64,000 nt of DNA from Cantharellus purpuraceus. Lineage: Eukaryota > Basidiomycota > Agaricomycetes > Cantharellales > Hydnaceae. The stretch lies in contig JALBUN010000023.1 of assembly GCA_025174535.1 (NCBI GenBank), forward strand, positions 1,798,001-1,862,000. Reading direction: 5' to 3'. The translations under genes and the position numbers were made by a program. Below are positions 34,148-47,125 of this stretch, piece after piece. The notes beneath the pieces were generated by a model that had not been told where the DNA came from, searched no databases, and saw only the letters and a list, made by a program, of their open reading frames with translations. How positions within the stretch are numbered: the first letter of the stretch is position 1; every line of letters begins with the position of its first letter.

Positions 34148-36516
34148 ATGATCCCCCCAGGCGTCTTGTTTTGCTTGGACATTTCTAAGCTTCTTTTACC
34201 GCCAGTCGTGCTCCATGCATCTTTGAAACTGCTTTCCTACGTTTACTCATGGAGCCTTTCTACCTTTGTGTTCGTCGTCGTTTGGGTCTTTACACTCCCT
34301 GTGTATGTCCATGCTCATGCAGCCTATACCCACTCTGTGCACACTCGCGACGCACGTAGGCTGGGTGCCGAGCTCGTTCCAAGCATCAGAGGCAAGTGGC
34401 CGGGCAACCTGGACATTCTCTATAATGCTTTCATCCGCAAAGCTTTATACATCGGTGACGGCCTTATCCATCATGTTCAGACACACGGAACGACTTTTGC
34501 ACTTTCCACATTGGGTGATACAAGAATATTGACCATAAATCCCGAAAACATCAAACGAGTACTCGCAACTGACTTCGACAACTATGTAAAGGGAGAGTCA
34601 TTCAACACGTGAGCAGTCTGTGCGTTCGATGAGTGGAGATTGTCTCACGTTCCCATCAGCACTATGGAAAGTGTGCTGGGTGTGGGCGTTTTCAATAGTG
34701 ATGGCGAAATGTGGCAGTTTCATCGAAAACGTCAGTCCATGTTGTCACGGGCCTACATATGTCTAATCGATGCGAGCAATATGTAATAGTCACAAAGCCG
34801 TTTTTCGCAAAGGAACGAGTCACCGATTTCAATATTTTTGATTCGAAAGCCAAGTTCGCCATACAGAAGATGCAAGAGCATTTTAATCAGGGACTCGCCA
34901 TTGATTTCCAAGTCGGTATCATTCTATTATTATTTACATCAACGCTAGTATTGATCTTTATCTTTTAGGACATCTGCAGTCGGTTCACTATCGACTCGGC
35001 ATGTGAGTTTCTCTTGGGCACCTCAATCCACAGTCTCGAAGATCCCCTTCCGCGGCCTGGAGAAGCTGATAGTTACCTGTCTACCCCGGGCAATCGTTTC
35101 TCCCGTGCCTTTGCCAATGCTCAGACTGTAGTTGCATCTCGTGGACGTCTAGGAATGTTCTGGCGACTAAGGGAGTTCTTCAAGGACAAGACAGAGGATG
35201 ATATGGTTATCATCAGAGGATTTATCGAACCTATTGTCAAGGGAGCAATGCGGAAACGAGAAGAAGGTGGCTCAAGCGAGACAGAATCCTTGCTTGACCA
35301 CCTTATAAACGTCACGGATGGTACACAATATTCCTGCCTATTAGTTTGCCTGCTCAACTTACTCCATAGATACAAAGCTCATAGTGGATGAAGTCCTCAA
35401 TATGTAAGCTCACACTGTTACTGTAAATATATTCTCCATTAATCGAAACCTCCAGTATGTTGGCGGGACGTGACACGGTGTTTTCACTGTCCACTCTGTT
35501 GTCCATGTACCCGCATTTACTTTGGGTTTATAGACCGCCGCTCTCTTAACATTCGTGACATACTGTCTAGCGATGCACCCGGATGTTCTCACTCGACTCC
35601 GCGAGGAGATCTTGAACACGGTCGGAAAGAATCGTGCACCCTCTTTTGGTACGCCTGATCCGTCCACCATTCAATGACGAGCTGATATTTGTCGCCAAGA
35701 TGATCTTCGAAGTCTGAAGTATCTCCGGGCTGTCCTCAATGAAACGCTCCGATTGTTCAGGTGATATATGCCACATCATCCTGATATTGTATCTGACAAT
35801 AGCTCAAGCCCTGTCCCTTTCAATGTTCGTCAAACGATCAACGGCACAACTCTGGTCAATGACGAAGGAAAGAAACTATATATCCCACCAAAGACTCGGT
35901 AATTGCATGTTTTTTTAGCACCTCTCGACTGCTTATGCACTTCTCAGCGTGACATTTTCTTTCATAAATATGCATCGACACGAAGCATACTGGGGACCCG
36001 ACGTTCACCTGTGGGACCCTGATCGGTTTCTCGACGACAGACTAAAAAATACGGTGACTTCTAATCCGTTCGTCTTCCTTCCATTCAATGCTGGCCCGCG
36101 CATCGTACGTCGTCGTTACGGGTGACTACAGACTGGTATCTCGCTGCTCACTGGCTCCTGTAGTGCCTGGGTCAACAGTTTGCATACCACGAAACTTCCT
36201 TTTTTATTGTGCGTGATATTTCTCAGATAATGGGACTAACGCACCATGACCAATCAAGGTTCGAGTCCTCCAACATTTCGAAGCCATTGAGCTCGTTCCC
36301 GAGTGTCAGCCGCCCGATTCGAGACCGCCAGCGGAGTGGGCAACGGACGTCACCGGGTCTCCTCGCAAGAAGCTGGAGCGATGTTTCCCTAGATCTCATT
36401 TGACATTATATGCTCAGGTGCGCCCCTCCCAACTACCGTTTCTTTAATTGATTTATGCCTGGTCGAAGGGTGGCCTTTGGTTGAAAATGAAAGCGAATAC
36501 AACTGAGACAGTCTAG
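34148..36516 (+). CDS. Cytochrome P450, CYP63-like (copy B)
   Basis: Second P450 of the same subfamily as the gene at 13662. The spliced product has an N-terminal anchor, [49 protein letters not shown] (identical in both copies), the I-helix AGRDTT, the K-helix [12 protein letters not shown], and the heme loop [17 protein letters not shown]. An intron falls at the same place between Ile and Cys, and the last exon encodes [15 protein letters not shown]. Introns occupy matching positions in both genes, so they are paralogues. Between the K-helix and PVPFNVR this copy reads LFSSSPVP, with an extra residue or so compared with copy A; this may reflect a shifted splice site. Substrate unknown. Confidence 0.92.
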
Positions 36517-36595
36517 TTTTGACAAAGTACGGCTTAAGATTAACTACACTGTCCTCCACTTGTACAAATGTAGCATATGCCGGCGAGACTAACAT

Positions 36596-39296
36596 TCAAC
36601 CTTGGTCGTCAGCATCTCTCTTCCGTTTCATTTCGCGCGAAACCTTCTGTTGAGCTGCTTCATGCTTTGCCAACTCAATGGGGACCTTGGAAACTGGACT
36701 CTTCCCAATTTCTTGCTTGAGATCGTACCTATTGTGGGAGTTGATCATATCAGAACAGCAATAAACAGACAGTATTATACTTACATTACTTCGTCATCGT
36801 CGTTCGTGAGGAAAGTTATAGCGGTTCCCTGCTTCCCAGCACGGCCGGTACGACCTGCAGTACATCATTGAGAGACATATTCCGACCTCTACAAGAGAAA
36901 ATAGTATACCGATACGGTGCACGTAGGCCTCTATAGTGCTTGCCATTTGAAAGTTGATAACCAAGCTGACGTCCTGAACATCAATACCTCTCCCAGCGAG
37001 GTCAGTCGCAACGAGAATGTCCGAATCTCCCTTACGGAGCGATGCGAGTGCTGCCTCACGCTGTTCTTGGTTCTTACCAGAATGAAGAGTGGCAGCGCTC
37101 CACTAGACGTAGCCATTTCCTCAAGATTAGCACTACAGTTGTCGATGACTATCACTTACCCCTGCGCGCGATAGATCCTTCGCTACCATATCAGCAGTCT
37201 TCTTCTGGTTGACAAAGACAATGATTGGCGCAGGATAGCCATCATTGTTGAGGATGTCGAGGAGCCGTTGCCTGTGAACACTTGTCTCAGCATGCAAAAC
37301 AACATACAACGTCATGAACTGACTTCTTCTTCTCGTCTCCATTGACGAATTCGACCTTTTGCTCCACGGTGTCGACAGCTCTTCCAGCTTCACCGATAGT
37401 AATCACCGCAGCTCTCCGTAGATATCTTTTTGCGAGTCGTTCGACTGCTGGAGGCATCGTGGCTGAAAAAAGCGTGGTCACCCTGGTACGCGCCTTTTTG
37501 AAAACCCCATCTTGGTCGACCTCCATCTTCTCCGTGTCTTCACCCTTCAGAGTATCCGACGGCAAAGCATCCAAAATATAGGTAAGATCAGCTTCAAAAC
37601 CAAGGTGGACCATGCGATCAGCTTCATCCATGACGACGTACGTGCACTGCGACAGGACAAGGACATGTCGGTCTATTACGTCCTTGAGACGTCCTGGCGT
37701 TGCTATAATGATATGGGCCCCTTCTCGTAAATTAAATTGTTGCTCTTCGACAGCACGCTAAAGACATGAACGTATAGGTCAATGAATATATGAATTGTGA
37801 TACACAACTTGACGTACACCTCCAACAATAGATACGCAAGTGTAACCAAGAGGTGCAGCAAACTTGCGCGTCTCACTCTCTATCTGCTGCGCCAGTTCAC
37901 GCGTCGGAGCCAAGATGAGAGAATACGGACCAAGATGCCTATTCTCGTCGGTGAAAGGAGGAAGGTTTCCAATGTATGTTAGCATGGGAATTACGAACGC
38001 CGCAGTCTTTCCCGAACCTGAAACGAATCAATATGGGTAGGCGTCAGCAGAGCTCAATAAGTAAACCCACCAGTCTCGGCGATTCCAATAACATCCCGAT
38101 TCTGAAGGCCAATTGGAATCGCTTGTCGCTGGATCGGAGAGGGTTCCTTATAACCAATCTTTTCTATGATCTCCAATATTTGCTCGGGAATGCTAGACTC
38201 GGCCCAAGATCGTAATGGGGATGGGATTTGACCGCCTACGTTGGAGAACTCTTAGAATGTTTCTGGTATGTGATAGAAATGCACAAACCTCTTGCTGCAA
38301 TGCTGAAATCTTCTCTGAAAATCCTCCAATCTCTCTCTTTCATCTCTGAGAGCGGCTTGTCCGACCAATGTCTCTCGTCGACTCCACTCCTCGCCGCCTT
38401 CCTGCGCTCCATGGCATCAGCCAGTTTTTCGTCTCCTCGCCTCACGCCCCCACCACCATCATCCATACCAGCCAAATGGCCTCTGCCAAACATGACGCCT
38501 GCACCTTGGCCCAGGTTAGCAACAGGCCCAGCCATCTCGGGTGTGAATGTGTCCTCTTGCTCATCCCAATCAAAAACAAATTTGCGATCATTCATCTTAC
38601 GGATTTTTCGTTTCTTCTTGTCAACACCAAGATAACGTGACCGGATTGCTGTCAGATCAGAATCTGTCATTGGGGGGACATATGGTGACGATGTGCTTAA
38701 TTCTGAGGAAGAGGCACTTGAAGATGTGCCAGGTGGTGGGGGTGGCGGCATAGAAGACAACGCTGCTGGAGAGTCAGAGGATGTTATGCCCGAACGATTG
38801 CGGTCCGCTCGTGGTGCAGTAGGAATGCCATTTTGAAAAGCTGGCCGCGAAGAACGACTGTCCTGTTTTCGGCTATCCTTGTTGTCCCGCTCTCTGCCTC
38901 TAGGATTTCGATCTTCGACTGCGAAATATCAAAGTCAGCCAAGGGTACGAACTAGGTTGATGTGTGAATCACGGACAGCGACTGCTACTACGTCTGTCTG
39001 TATATCTGCCAGCCTGTTGGTCACGTTCTCTAGCTCTGAGCTCTTCGGCTTGCCGTTCGAGAGCTTCTCGTTGAAGTCGAGCATGTTCTTCTTTTCGTTT
39101 CTCCTGTTGGATCTCTTTAGACCGTCTTTCAATGGCAATCTTGGCACGTTCCTCCTTGGACAAGAATCTGGGCTGCGGACAATTAGTAAGTTCTCTGACT
39201 GGTCAAGTTCATTCTGACTTTCGAAGCAGCCTCTTTCTCTTCCTTCTGCTTTTGAAGTAGGGATTCAATGGACAGTGGCGCAGCTTTTGTCGCCAT
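36596..39296 (-). CDS. PRP28: Pre-mRNA-splicing DEAD-box helicase PRP28
   Basis: U5 snRNP-associated helicase that swaps U1 for U6 at the 5' splice site. It begins [20 protein letters not shown], followed by the family-typical [20 protein letters not shown], an Arg-rich linker, PPPPPP and [25 protein letters not shown]. The helicase core shows [13 protein letters not shown] (motif I, split by an intron), [53 protein letters not shown] and HRIGRTGRAG. It ends [10 protein letters not shown]. About ten short introns are needed. It converges on P450 copy B, with about 80 bp between stops. Confidence 0.93.
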
Positions 39297-39804
39297 GATA
39301 TTGGTGGACGGGGTGTGGCCACGGTGGCGTCACCGTAGAAGCGCCGGAGAGCCGAACTTTGACTTGTGGTTGATTCGGGTTGACTCTCCTTATGATGCCA
39401 GTTCGCCGTGATAAAGTCTACATTCGTGATCGATTGGGCCTTTGGATGCACAGCCCTGTCACTACAGAGCTGGAAGAGCCGACCCTAAGATTACTTGCGC
39501 CTAGACTCATGTAGTACTTGCAAATTCAATAGACTAGTGTCCTGAGTCTGGCTTCAAGTTTCAATTGACATTATAGGAGCAGGGGAGGCTCGCTAACATC
39601 CACAATCGAAGATCAGCATCACGGTTTTCTAAAATAGTACGAAAGAATATCAGAGGAGCAACTGCCAGTGCACGTGCGAAAGACGGAGTCCAAGTGACGC
39701 GACGTGACTTCTGAACGTGTACGTGAACTCCGGGATTCAAGTTATAGCGAAGTTCCTGTGACCGTAAACTAGCGGGCACTACAACAGATGACATTAGTCT
39801 TATT
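39297..39804. other. Divergent intergenic region, no gene
   Basis: This interval separates the PRP28 start from the ALG3 start. It must hold both promoters. I saw no convincing coding exon and no strong TATA box. Confidence 0.5.
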
Positions 39805-41305
39805 ATGTTGGAGCTTACCTTACGATGGTTCAAGGAGCTGGCATTCAATCGCCGTTATTTCTGGGTTATAGCAGCGGCAATTCTGCTAGGTGATGCTGCC
39901 TTGACCCAAGTGATTATTCGCTACGTGCCTTGTAGGTTGTGCTAATAACATGCATCTATAACACGGATTTGACATCTCATTAGACACAGAGATCGACTTT
40001 GAAACATACATATATCATGTCAACCTCTATGGAAAGGGCGAGCGAGACTATTCCAAGATCATCGGTCCTTCAGGACCGTTGGTGTATGTCCCTGTTCGAC
40101 CTTCTGCATTTATTTCTTTCTGATTTATCGAAGTTACCCTGCAGGGCATGTCTTCATCCATTATTTCCTGTCAGTCGTCACTGCCGGGGGCTCGGACCTG
40201 CACCTCGCACAGCAAACTTATGCCCTGCTATACCTAATTTCAGTTATGCTCACTTTTGCTATCTATCGTCAAGGAGGTATACCAAACTACGTCCTCTTCG
40301 TCCTTCCTCTCAGCAAGAGGTTGCATTCCCTCTTTATGCTGCGTTTGTTTAATGACTGCTGGGCTCTGGTTGCCGTTCAAATGGCGACTTTGGCGTACGC
40401 GATTGGCTTGGATAACATGGCAACGGTGCTCTTCAGGTATTTATTTATGTCTGTATTACCTTCTTTGCTGAATGTTCAGGATTCAGCGCAGCACTCTCTG
40501 TGAAAATGTCAATCTTGCTATACCTTCCTGGCCTCCTCGTCATCCTTTTTAGGCGGCATGGTTTACTTCACACCTTTCGACATGGCGCCACCATCGTGTT
40601 GTTTCAAGTTTTGATTGCGCTCCCATTTCTTCGCAAACACCCTTGGTCATACCTATCCTCCGCATTCGAATTTTCTCGCGTGTTCCTCTATAAGTGGACT
40701 GTAAACTGGCGGTTTATTTCTGAAGATGTCTTCTTGAGTCGATCCTGGGCGCTGACACTCTTGGCCGGTCAATCATTTATTTTGATTGCATTTGCTATGA
40801 TCAAGTGGTGCAGGAATGACGGTGGTGTTGTGAGTGTTCTCAACCGTGGATTGCGAAAGCCAATGGTCGGGCCAAGTGTCAGGGGTGTTTCCGCGGATGG
40901 TATGTTAGTTCTTCTTATCTCATATTTTGTGTGTTAATCCTCATCGACAGAGGTTATTACCATTTTATTCACTTCTAACCTGATCGGCATCGTCTTTGCA
41001 CGGTCCTTGCATTATCAATTTTACAGTTGGTATGCACAACAGACTCCGTTTCTCCTTTGGCGTACAAAGTATCCCGTCATAGTCAGGTACTGGACGCGTT
41101 TATCTGAGTCGTATTAATCAATCATTAATTACCATTTCATAGGTTCGCTATCTTGGCTTGCATTGAGTATGCTTGGAACGTATTTCCTTCAACAATTCTA
41201 TCCTCTTCGGTGCTTATAGCCTCAAACCTGGCCCTTTTAATAGGGATATGGTCAGGGTTTCCTGGAGGGAAACAGATTTTCACAAGTGATGCAAAACAGC
41301 TTTAA
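39805..41305 (+). CDS. ALG3: ALG3 alpha-1,3-mannosyltransferase
   Basis: ER membrane enzyme (GT58) that uses dolichol-phosphate-mannose to add the sixth mannose to the lipid-linked N-glycan precursor. The start is [20 protein letters not shown] at 39805. Family motifs follow across introns: [80 protein letters not shown], and near the end [20 protein letters not shown]. Many hydrophobic spans are present and length looks full, about 420 residues. The stop at 41305 is close to the next gene, RRP3, on the same strand. Confidence 0.95.
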
Positions 41306-41433
41306 TGTGTAAACCCAGTAGAACCCACCTATGCCCAATACAGAATATGTAGAGCAATTCCTTCAATTTTCAATGACTTCATGGAGGCATGTTGGTCACG
41401 TGACATCTCTGAGAAATTTTGGTCGTTCCTACG

Positions 41434-43005
41434 ATGCCTTCCGCCGAAGAGGCAGAATCCTCTGCAGCACCCACCTTCAGGCAATTGGGACTGATAGATC
41501 CTCTCATTGAGGCGTTGTCCTCGGTCTCTTTCACCACTCCCACCTCTATTCAGATCCAAGCCATTCCTCCTGCCCTTGAAGGGCGCGATATTATTGGTGT
41601 CGCTGAAACAGGTTCGGGAAAGACAGCAGCGTTTGCGTTACCTATTATTCAGAAGCTATGGGAAGAGCCTAAAGGCCTATTTGCCTGTGTCCTTGCACCA
41701 ACCCGCGAGCTAGCGTACCAAATCTCTCAGCAATTCGAGAGCCTGGGCTCTGCTATTGGCGTACGGACTGTAGTTATTGTGGGAGGCATGGACAGGATGA
41801 GCCAGGCAATTGCTCTGTCGAAACGCCCCCACATCGTCATCGCGACGCCAGGAAGGTTGGATGACCACCTTGAGAACACCAAAGGATTTAGTCTACGAGG
41901 ATTGAAGTATCTTGTGGGTTACCACTTGTCTGGTCTGTATTCAACGTGCTGAACCATTGGAAAGGTTCTGGATGAGGCGGATAGACTGCTGGACATGGAC
42001 TTTGGGCCTGTAATTGACAAGATCTTGCGTGTGATTCCCAAGGAACGAAATACGTATCTATTTTCTGCAACTATGACAACAAAGGTGGCGAAGCTGCAGC
42101 GTGCGAGTTTGTCAAATCCCGTACGGTTAGAAGTATCTACAAAGCACGTGTCTGAAGATTCTTCTGCACTACTCGTTAACCTTCTGCTGACGAGGTGTGC
42201 CTGTAGATATTCAACAGTGTCTACCCTATTACAATACTACCTACTCGTACCATATATCCACAAAGACGTCCATTTGATCTATCTTGCTAACTCTTTAGCA
42301 CAAAACTCGATGATCATTTTTACACGCACGGTCAACGATGCTCAGAGGTACAATACATGGCTGTGGGGTATTACTGATGCTTAATATTGTCTTATTCAGA
42401 TTATCAATAATATTGCGAACACTAGGCTTCTCAGCAGTCCCCTTGCATGGTCAACTAAGTCAGAGCGCTCGTTTGGGTGCTTTGGGAAAGTTTAAAAGCG
42501 GTGGAAGATCGATATTGGTTGCAACAGATATAGCTAGTCGGTGAGTTATACCCATTCGTGGCAAATTCATCCTTACATTGATCTTGGTGAAATTTATAGG
42601 GGCCTGGACATTCCCCACGTCGACGTAGTCATCAATTTCGATGTTCCCGGCCACTCCAAAGATTATATTCATCGTGTGGGGCGTACTGCGCGTGCGGGAC
42701 GCGCTGGCAAATCCATCACGCTCGTCACGCAGTATGACGTTGAGTTATTACAGCGTATTGAGACTGTTGTGAAGGTAGAAATGAAGGAATGGGCAGTGGA
42801 CAAGGATGAAGTCGCACTTTTGAGAGAACGCGTCAGTGAGGCCGGAAGAGTCGCAGCCGGTGAACTCAGAGAACAGGCCAAAGAGGGCAACGGTCGGAAG
42901 AGAAGAAAAGATCATAGAGCCGACGAGGGTGGCGGTGGAGACCGAGATGATGACATTGTTGAAGCTGGTCTCCCAACCAAAAAGCAAAAGAAAAAACGGA
43001 AATGA
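41434..43005 (+). CDS. RRP3: DEAD-box RNA helicase RRP3/DDX47
   Basis: Nucleolar ATP-dependent helicase needed for 18S rRNA maturation. The ATG at 41434 gives [20 protein letters not shown]. The core shows the Q motif ([20 protein letters not shown]), [61 protein letters not shown] (joined across an intron), [52 protein letters not shown] and [15 protein letters not shown]. The tail is basic (KKQKKKRK), as in nucleolar proteins. Four or five introns. This is the second DEAD-box gene within 5 kb, but it is not a recent duplicate of PRP28. Confidence 0.93.
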
Positions 43006-43044
43006 GCATATGTTTCAAGGCCCGTGTTGTTGTCTTTCCTCGTT

Positions 43045-43984
43045 TTACCGTTTAAACATCACATCGGATCTCAGAATATACTTGACACCTTTCAAAACTG
43101 GCTTCCCCTCATGGAGCATACAATCGTGGCCGTGGCTAGATATTTGTTGTCACCTCAACCGCGCGATGAAAGTAGGTCACTCACCGATGCAACAACGCCG
43201 TGCCACTAGTTAAGGGTGCTGCTATCTCTCTACTTTGCCCACATCGTTTTTCACGGTAAAAGACAGTCTTATGGAGAACATGTTGGTATGTAAATAAACG
43301 CGCCGAGCATCAGCGTACCTGTCCACCGGCAACTCCTTGAGCTTTACCCGTGAGGTATATCAACAGGGTCCATTCAGACTGGGCACCAGTCTCCGGGTCC
43401 TTAACGGAATCATCGTAATGGGGTCCAAAGTGCTGGCCCTCTGAGTAGCGATACAAGCGAATATTTGAGTTGAGCGAATGAGGCCTAGGGTCTGTCGAAA
43501 TGTTGGGCTTTCGCGTCATGGACGCTGGGAGTGGTAAGCTAGGTAGATGAGGTTTGAAGATAGTGAACAAGTGTTGTGCAAAGTGGGGCGAACGTATCGA
43601 AAGTCGATCTGGGAATATGCATGACTTGGTTGAAGCTACAGAACCAGTTTCACAGCTGAGGAACGCACGATTAATGCGATCAGCTTCACCTCTCATCTTA
43701 ACAGGTGTGACTTGCAGCGGCAGTTTTTCAATGAAAGCTACAAAGGCTTTGCATTCCTCTGGAGACAGTAGATTCTACAACCAGGATTCCTCTAGCGTAA
43801 GGCCAAATGAAGCCATAATAAGTAAACGCACGTCTACAAGAAGTATCTGATCGTGCTCCAATATTATACACTCCAGACCCTCCTTGGGTGATAACTGAGG
43901 GAAAGGTAGGTGGCTGCCAATGATCTCCTTGGGTTGGTGCAACTTCACGTTCCCAGCTTTCGACTTGACAGGTTTTGGCGGCAT
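43045..43984 (-). CDS. 2-oxoglutarate/Fe(II)-dependent oxygenase (prolyl-4-hydroxylase-like)
   Basis: Small cytosolic-type Fe(II)/2OG dioxygenase. The first exon starts MPPKPVKSKAGNVKLHQPKE. Spliced exons give LLSPEECKAFVAFIEKLPLQ, SNIRLYRYSEGQHFGPHYDD (HxD iron ligands), SEWTLLIYLTG, and, across the last intron, HGHDCMLHEGKPVLKGVKYI, supplying the distal His and the Lys that holds 2OG. It ends LRSDVMFKR. The fold and iron ligands are complete. Whether it modifies prolines or another substrate cannot be said. It converges on RRP3, with only about 40 bp between stops. Confidence 0.85.
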
Positions 43985-44207
43985 ACCGATAATAGCCCAC
44001 TTACCTCAAAAGATTATGATGCTGTATGTGTGTATACATACACGGCACCTGAGGACCCTCTGGCGAATCTACTAAAGCGGTTGTAACAAACAACTTGTCA
44101 AGAGCTCGAGCGTGACACAGCGCCGCATGTAAGTAAAATGTGGCAACTGTAGGAAGGTAGAAGGGCGCAAGTGCATTTATTACAATTGTATCTAGTTTCC
44201 CCCATTC

Positions 44208-44989
44208 TCATTCGCTAGCTGCCATAACTAGAAATAACAAGAGTCGAGGAGTTAGCTCCGGCGCCGGTGCTTTTGATGTGGAAGTACACGTACTTGCATT
44301 GATTAAGTCGCCTCCACTTTCCTTCAGTACACGCACCGCCTTCGCTCGAGAGCAGCTCACCTAAGGTAATAATGAGCAGCTAATAGAATGGAGCATGCGT
44401 GTGAGGTACCTGCTGCATGACAAGTTCAATGTCTTTTGCATCCACCCCAGTTTCGTCAACTTCGCCATCCTCCTCCGGGGCCTCCAGCTCAGGCATTTCA
44501 TCATCAGCATCGTCTCCTCCAGTTGTTGTACCTGGTGCTGTAACAGGGCCAACCCCGGGTCCTCCGCTTTGAGCAAGTTGCTGCGCAGACAGTTGTGCTT
44601 GGGAGTTGATGTCTTCGATCTACATGTAAAGCATCAGCGTAATAGATGTATGACGTTTGGGTGTTTGGTGACCTTGGCCTCGCCAAATACAATGTAGCAA
44701 TCACTGTTCGGGGACTTGTATACATCTGGGGAGGCAATTACGAATAGAACCTGTATAGAAGTGTGTTCAGACCACTTTTGACACGTATATGTGCAGCTCA
44801 TACATTCTTTGGTCGTCTCAAGGTGACTCGAGTGATGTTGGGGACACGCTTCAGACCTAAGGCGAGCAACGCCTTACGAGCTTTCCGCTCCGATCGCGAC
44901 TGGATCTTATCCAACGCCGCTGTCGAAGTGGGGTCCTCTTCGTGATCGGAATGTTCAGAGTGGGACTGGACCTCTTCGATAGTGGCCAT
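44208..44989 (-). CDS. EGD2: Nascent polypeptide-associated complex alpha subunit
   Basis: Ribosome-bound chaperone subunit that contacts emerging polypeptides together with NAC-beta. It starts [20 protein letters not shown] and contains the NAC domain: [60 protein letters not shown] Gly/Ala-rich acidic linker follows, then the C-terminal UBA domain [20 protein letters not shown] and GGDLINAIMAASE. Four short introns. Size and domain order are those of a normal EGD2. Confidence 0.95.
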
Positions 44990-46060
44990 TTATCTGTACG
45001 CATGTTGGGCGTCAATATGTACATCCAAGGGTGCGAGTAGCCATCCATCCCAATGCCCTCTCAGTACCATATGTCATATGTTTTGCACCATATCTGGAAT
45101 GCCGCCCCCATGAAGGTCGGTTAAAATCTACTCACTTTGACTCTGTTTCGGTAATACTCAGGAAAGACGAATGAACGACGAAGAGCTCCGGAAAGAGCCG
45201 AGCCGACCAGGAAGACCCGTACCGTGGACCCGTCCAATGATCCACTAACCCTAGCGTCATGTCACGTGAGAAATTTACACATACACCACTCGTCTATATC
45301 CGCTCGTGAACGACTATTTTGTTATACGTTGGCCTAGCGTCACATGCGATGAAAGCATGGATCTATACAAAACCACCGTATGTCTATGCATAGAGGATGG
45401 CTGCTGTCGATATCTGCACGTCTCACCGTTCTAGCAATCAACCGGCGCCCCGGAGTTTATTCAAGCAATATCTAGTTCCAAGAATTGCTGCCCTGTATTT
45501 TATTCATATAATATCTAGCTGTTGTTTCTACCAAGAAATGGCGCAAAGTCCATGGACGAGACGCGGTACGTGCGTTCAATCACGTTGGGGAACCTGTGCC
45601 GATTATGGGAACCACTCATATGGATACTCAAATTATGACAACAACATACTGTAACCTAGGGTTGATGAGTCCATGGATGAACGAACGTCCAGGTAGCTCT
45701 CACCCAACCTGACTTAGGTTTTCGTGCATGCTCTCTGACTGCAACTGGACATTTGTTCTAAGCTGCTAAATCGATAATCCACTACAACCGGTTAGCATTG
45801 TGGTGACCGTTCCCGTGTTTGCTTTCTTATTCTGCTGCTAGAATCTCACACGCACGTTTCGAATCCTCTTAGGCCTTTTGATTATGCTCGTCGTGATTCT
45901 GGGGTGCACCAAATCCGAGACAACTTGTCACTATTGCAATTGAACTGGAAATTAATAATGCAAGAATTATGATGTTAGTCCTCACCCATCCCTGGAAGTT
46001 TGGTTCAACCCATAACTTCGCTCTCCCACATTGCTATCTCGGCCCACATAGCAACTTCCA
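44990..46060. other. Intergenic, about 1.1 kb, no gene seen
   Basis: This AT-rich stretch lies between the NAC-alpha start and the OBAP-like gene. A plus-strand frame at 45400-45654 has no family resemblance and low coding character. TATAATATCTAGC near 45507 resembles other AT-rich spots in the window and has no assigned role. Confidence 0.5.
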
Positions 46061-47019
46061 ATGGAACCTCAGACTAAACATGCAGTGTATGACTCTTCTA
46101 CGTACAGCGCAGCGGGTTCGGCTGTCATGGATTTCAAGCCTATCAACGAAGTTCACCAACATCTGTGCGCCTTCCATAGTTATGCGTGAGTTTTGCAGCC
46201 CATGGTCGCAATGTGCCTCCTCAACTGGCTTGACAGTGTCGATCAGACGCGTCAAGTGGAGGCCCATCATTTCTGCACTCACTTGAACTCGGACTTACAT
46301 CAATGCATCATTTATGATTCCAATGCACCCAACGCTAAATTGATTGGTATTGAGTATATTGTATCCGAGAAAGTAGGTGTGGTGTTTTAACATCTCCTTG
46401 TCAACTTTTTAACCCCAGGATGTGATAGGTGTTTTTAGCCCTTCCGATGGATGAGCGTGAATATTGGCACTCACATAAATATGAGGTAGTGACCTCCACC
46501 CCTAGAATCAAGAATTTCACTGATTCGACTTTGTCAGGTGGAGAGTGGTCTGCTCCAGATTCACATCAAAAACATGGTGCCTGGTTTGTATTCTTGTCTG
46601 CCTGTTGTTTTGGATATATTTCCCATGTTCCTTCAGGACAAGTGACGGACCTTGCGGAGCAACCCGCCATGCTCGAGCTCCAAAGGACATACGGCAAGAC
46701 CATACATACGTGGCAAATTGTAGTCGAGCCTTGGTGCTTTACAACGAGGCCATCCTAGTATTTTCCACAGGATATGTCGCCCGACCTCCCCCTGGGCCCG
46801 CCGTCCTTCATGATGTCTTTTACTTCCGATGACCAAGTACACAAGGGACTAGTGGATGCGAGAAACCAAAGGACAGGTCAGAACATCCATGACAAGCGTT
46901 TGTTTAGGCAGCGATATCTGCCTGACCACGGAAAAGCTAAAGGCTCTGACCAGTGGGTGGAGACTGGACATTCGATCAGTCTCGAACCAGTGTTGAAACC
47001 TGTGAAGTTCAAAGAGTAA
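46061..47019 (+). CDS. Oil-body-associated-protein-like (DUF1264) protein
   Basis: Member of the DUF1264/OBAP family, first described in plant seed oil bodies and also present in fungi and bacteria; the molecular function is not known. Joining six exons gives [114 protein letters not shown] and [12 protein letters not shown], all conserved family blocks in the right order. It ends KPVKFKE. All joins keep frame with GT...AG ends. The His-rich blocks ([24 protein letters not shown]) are typical of the family. About 225 residues. Confidence 0.85.
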
Positions 47020-47125
47020 ATTACGTAGTTGTGTATAACTGTGTACACAATTGTATGTTGAATACTTGTTACAAGCTCTGACGCCACCCGACGCGATACC
47101 TATCATAGGATATTCTCATAAGTCA

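Noticed and set aside
36596..43005. Two DEAD-box helicases close together as a tandem duplication
   Set aside because: The flanking motifs identify one as PRP28 and the other as RRP3, ancient separate families; the closeness looks accidental.
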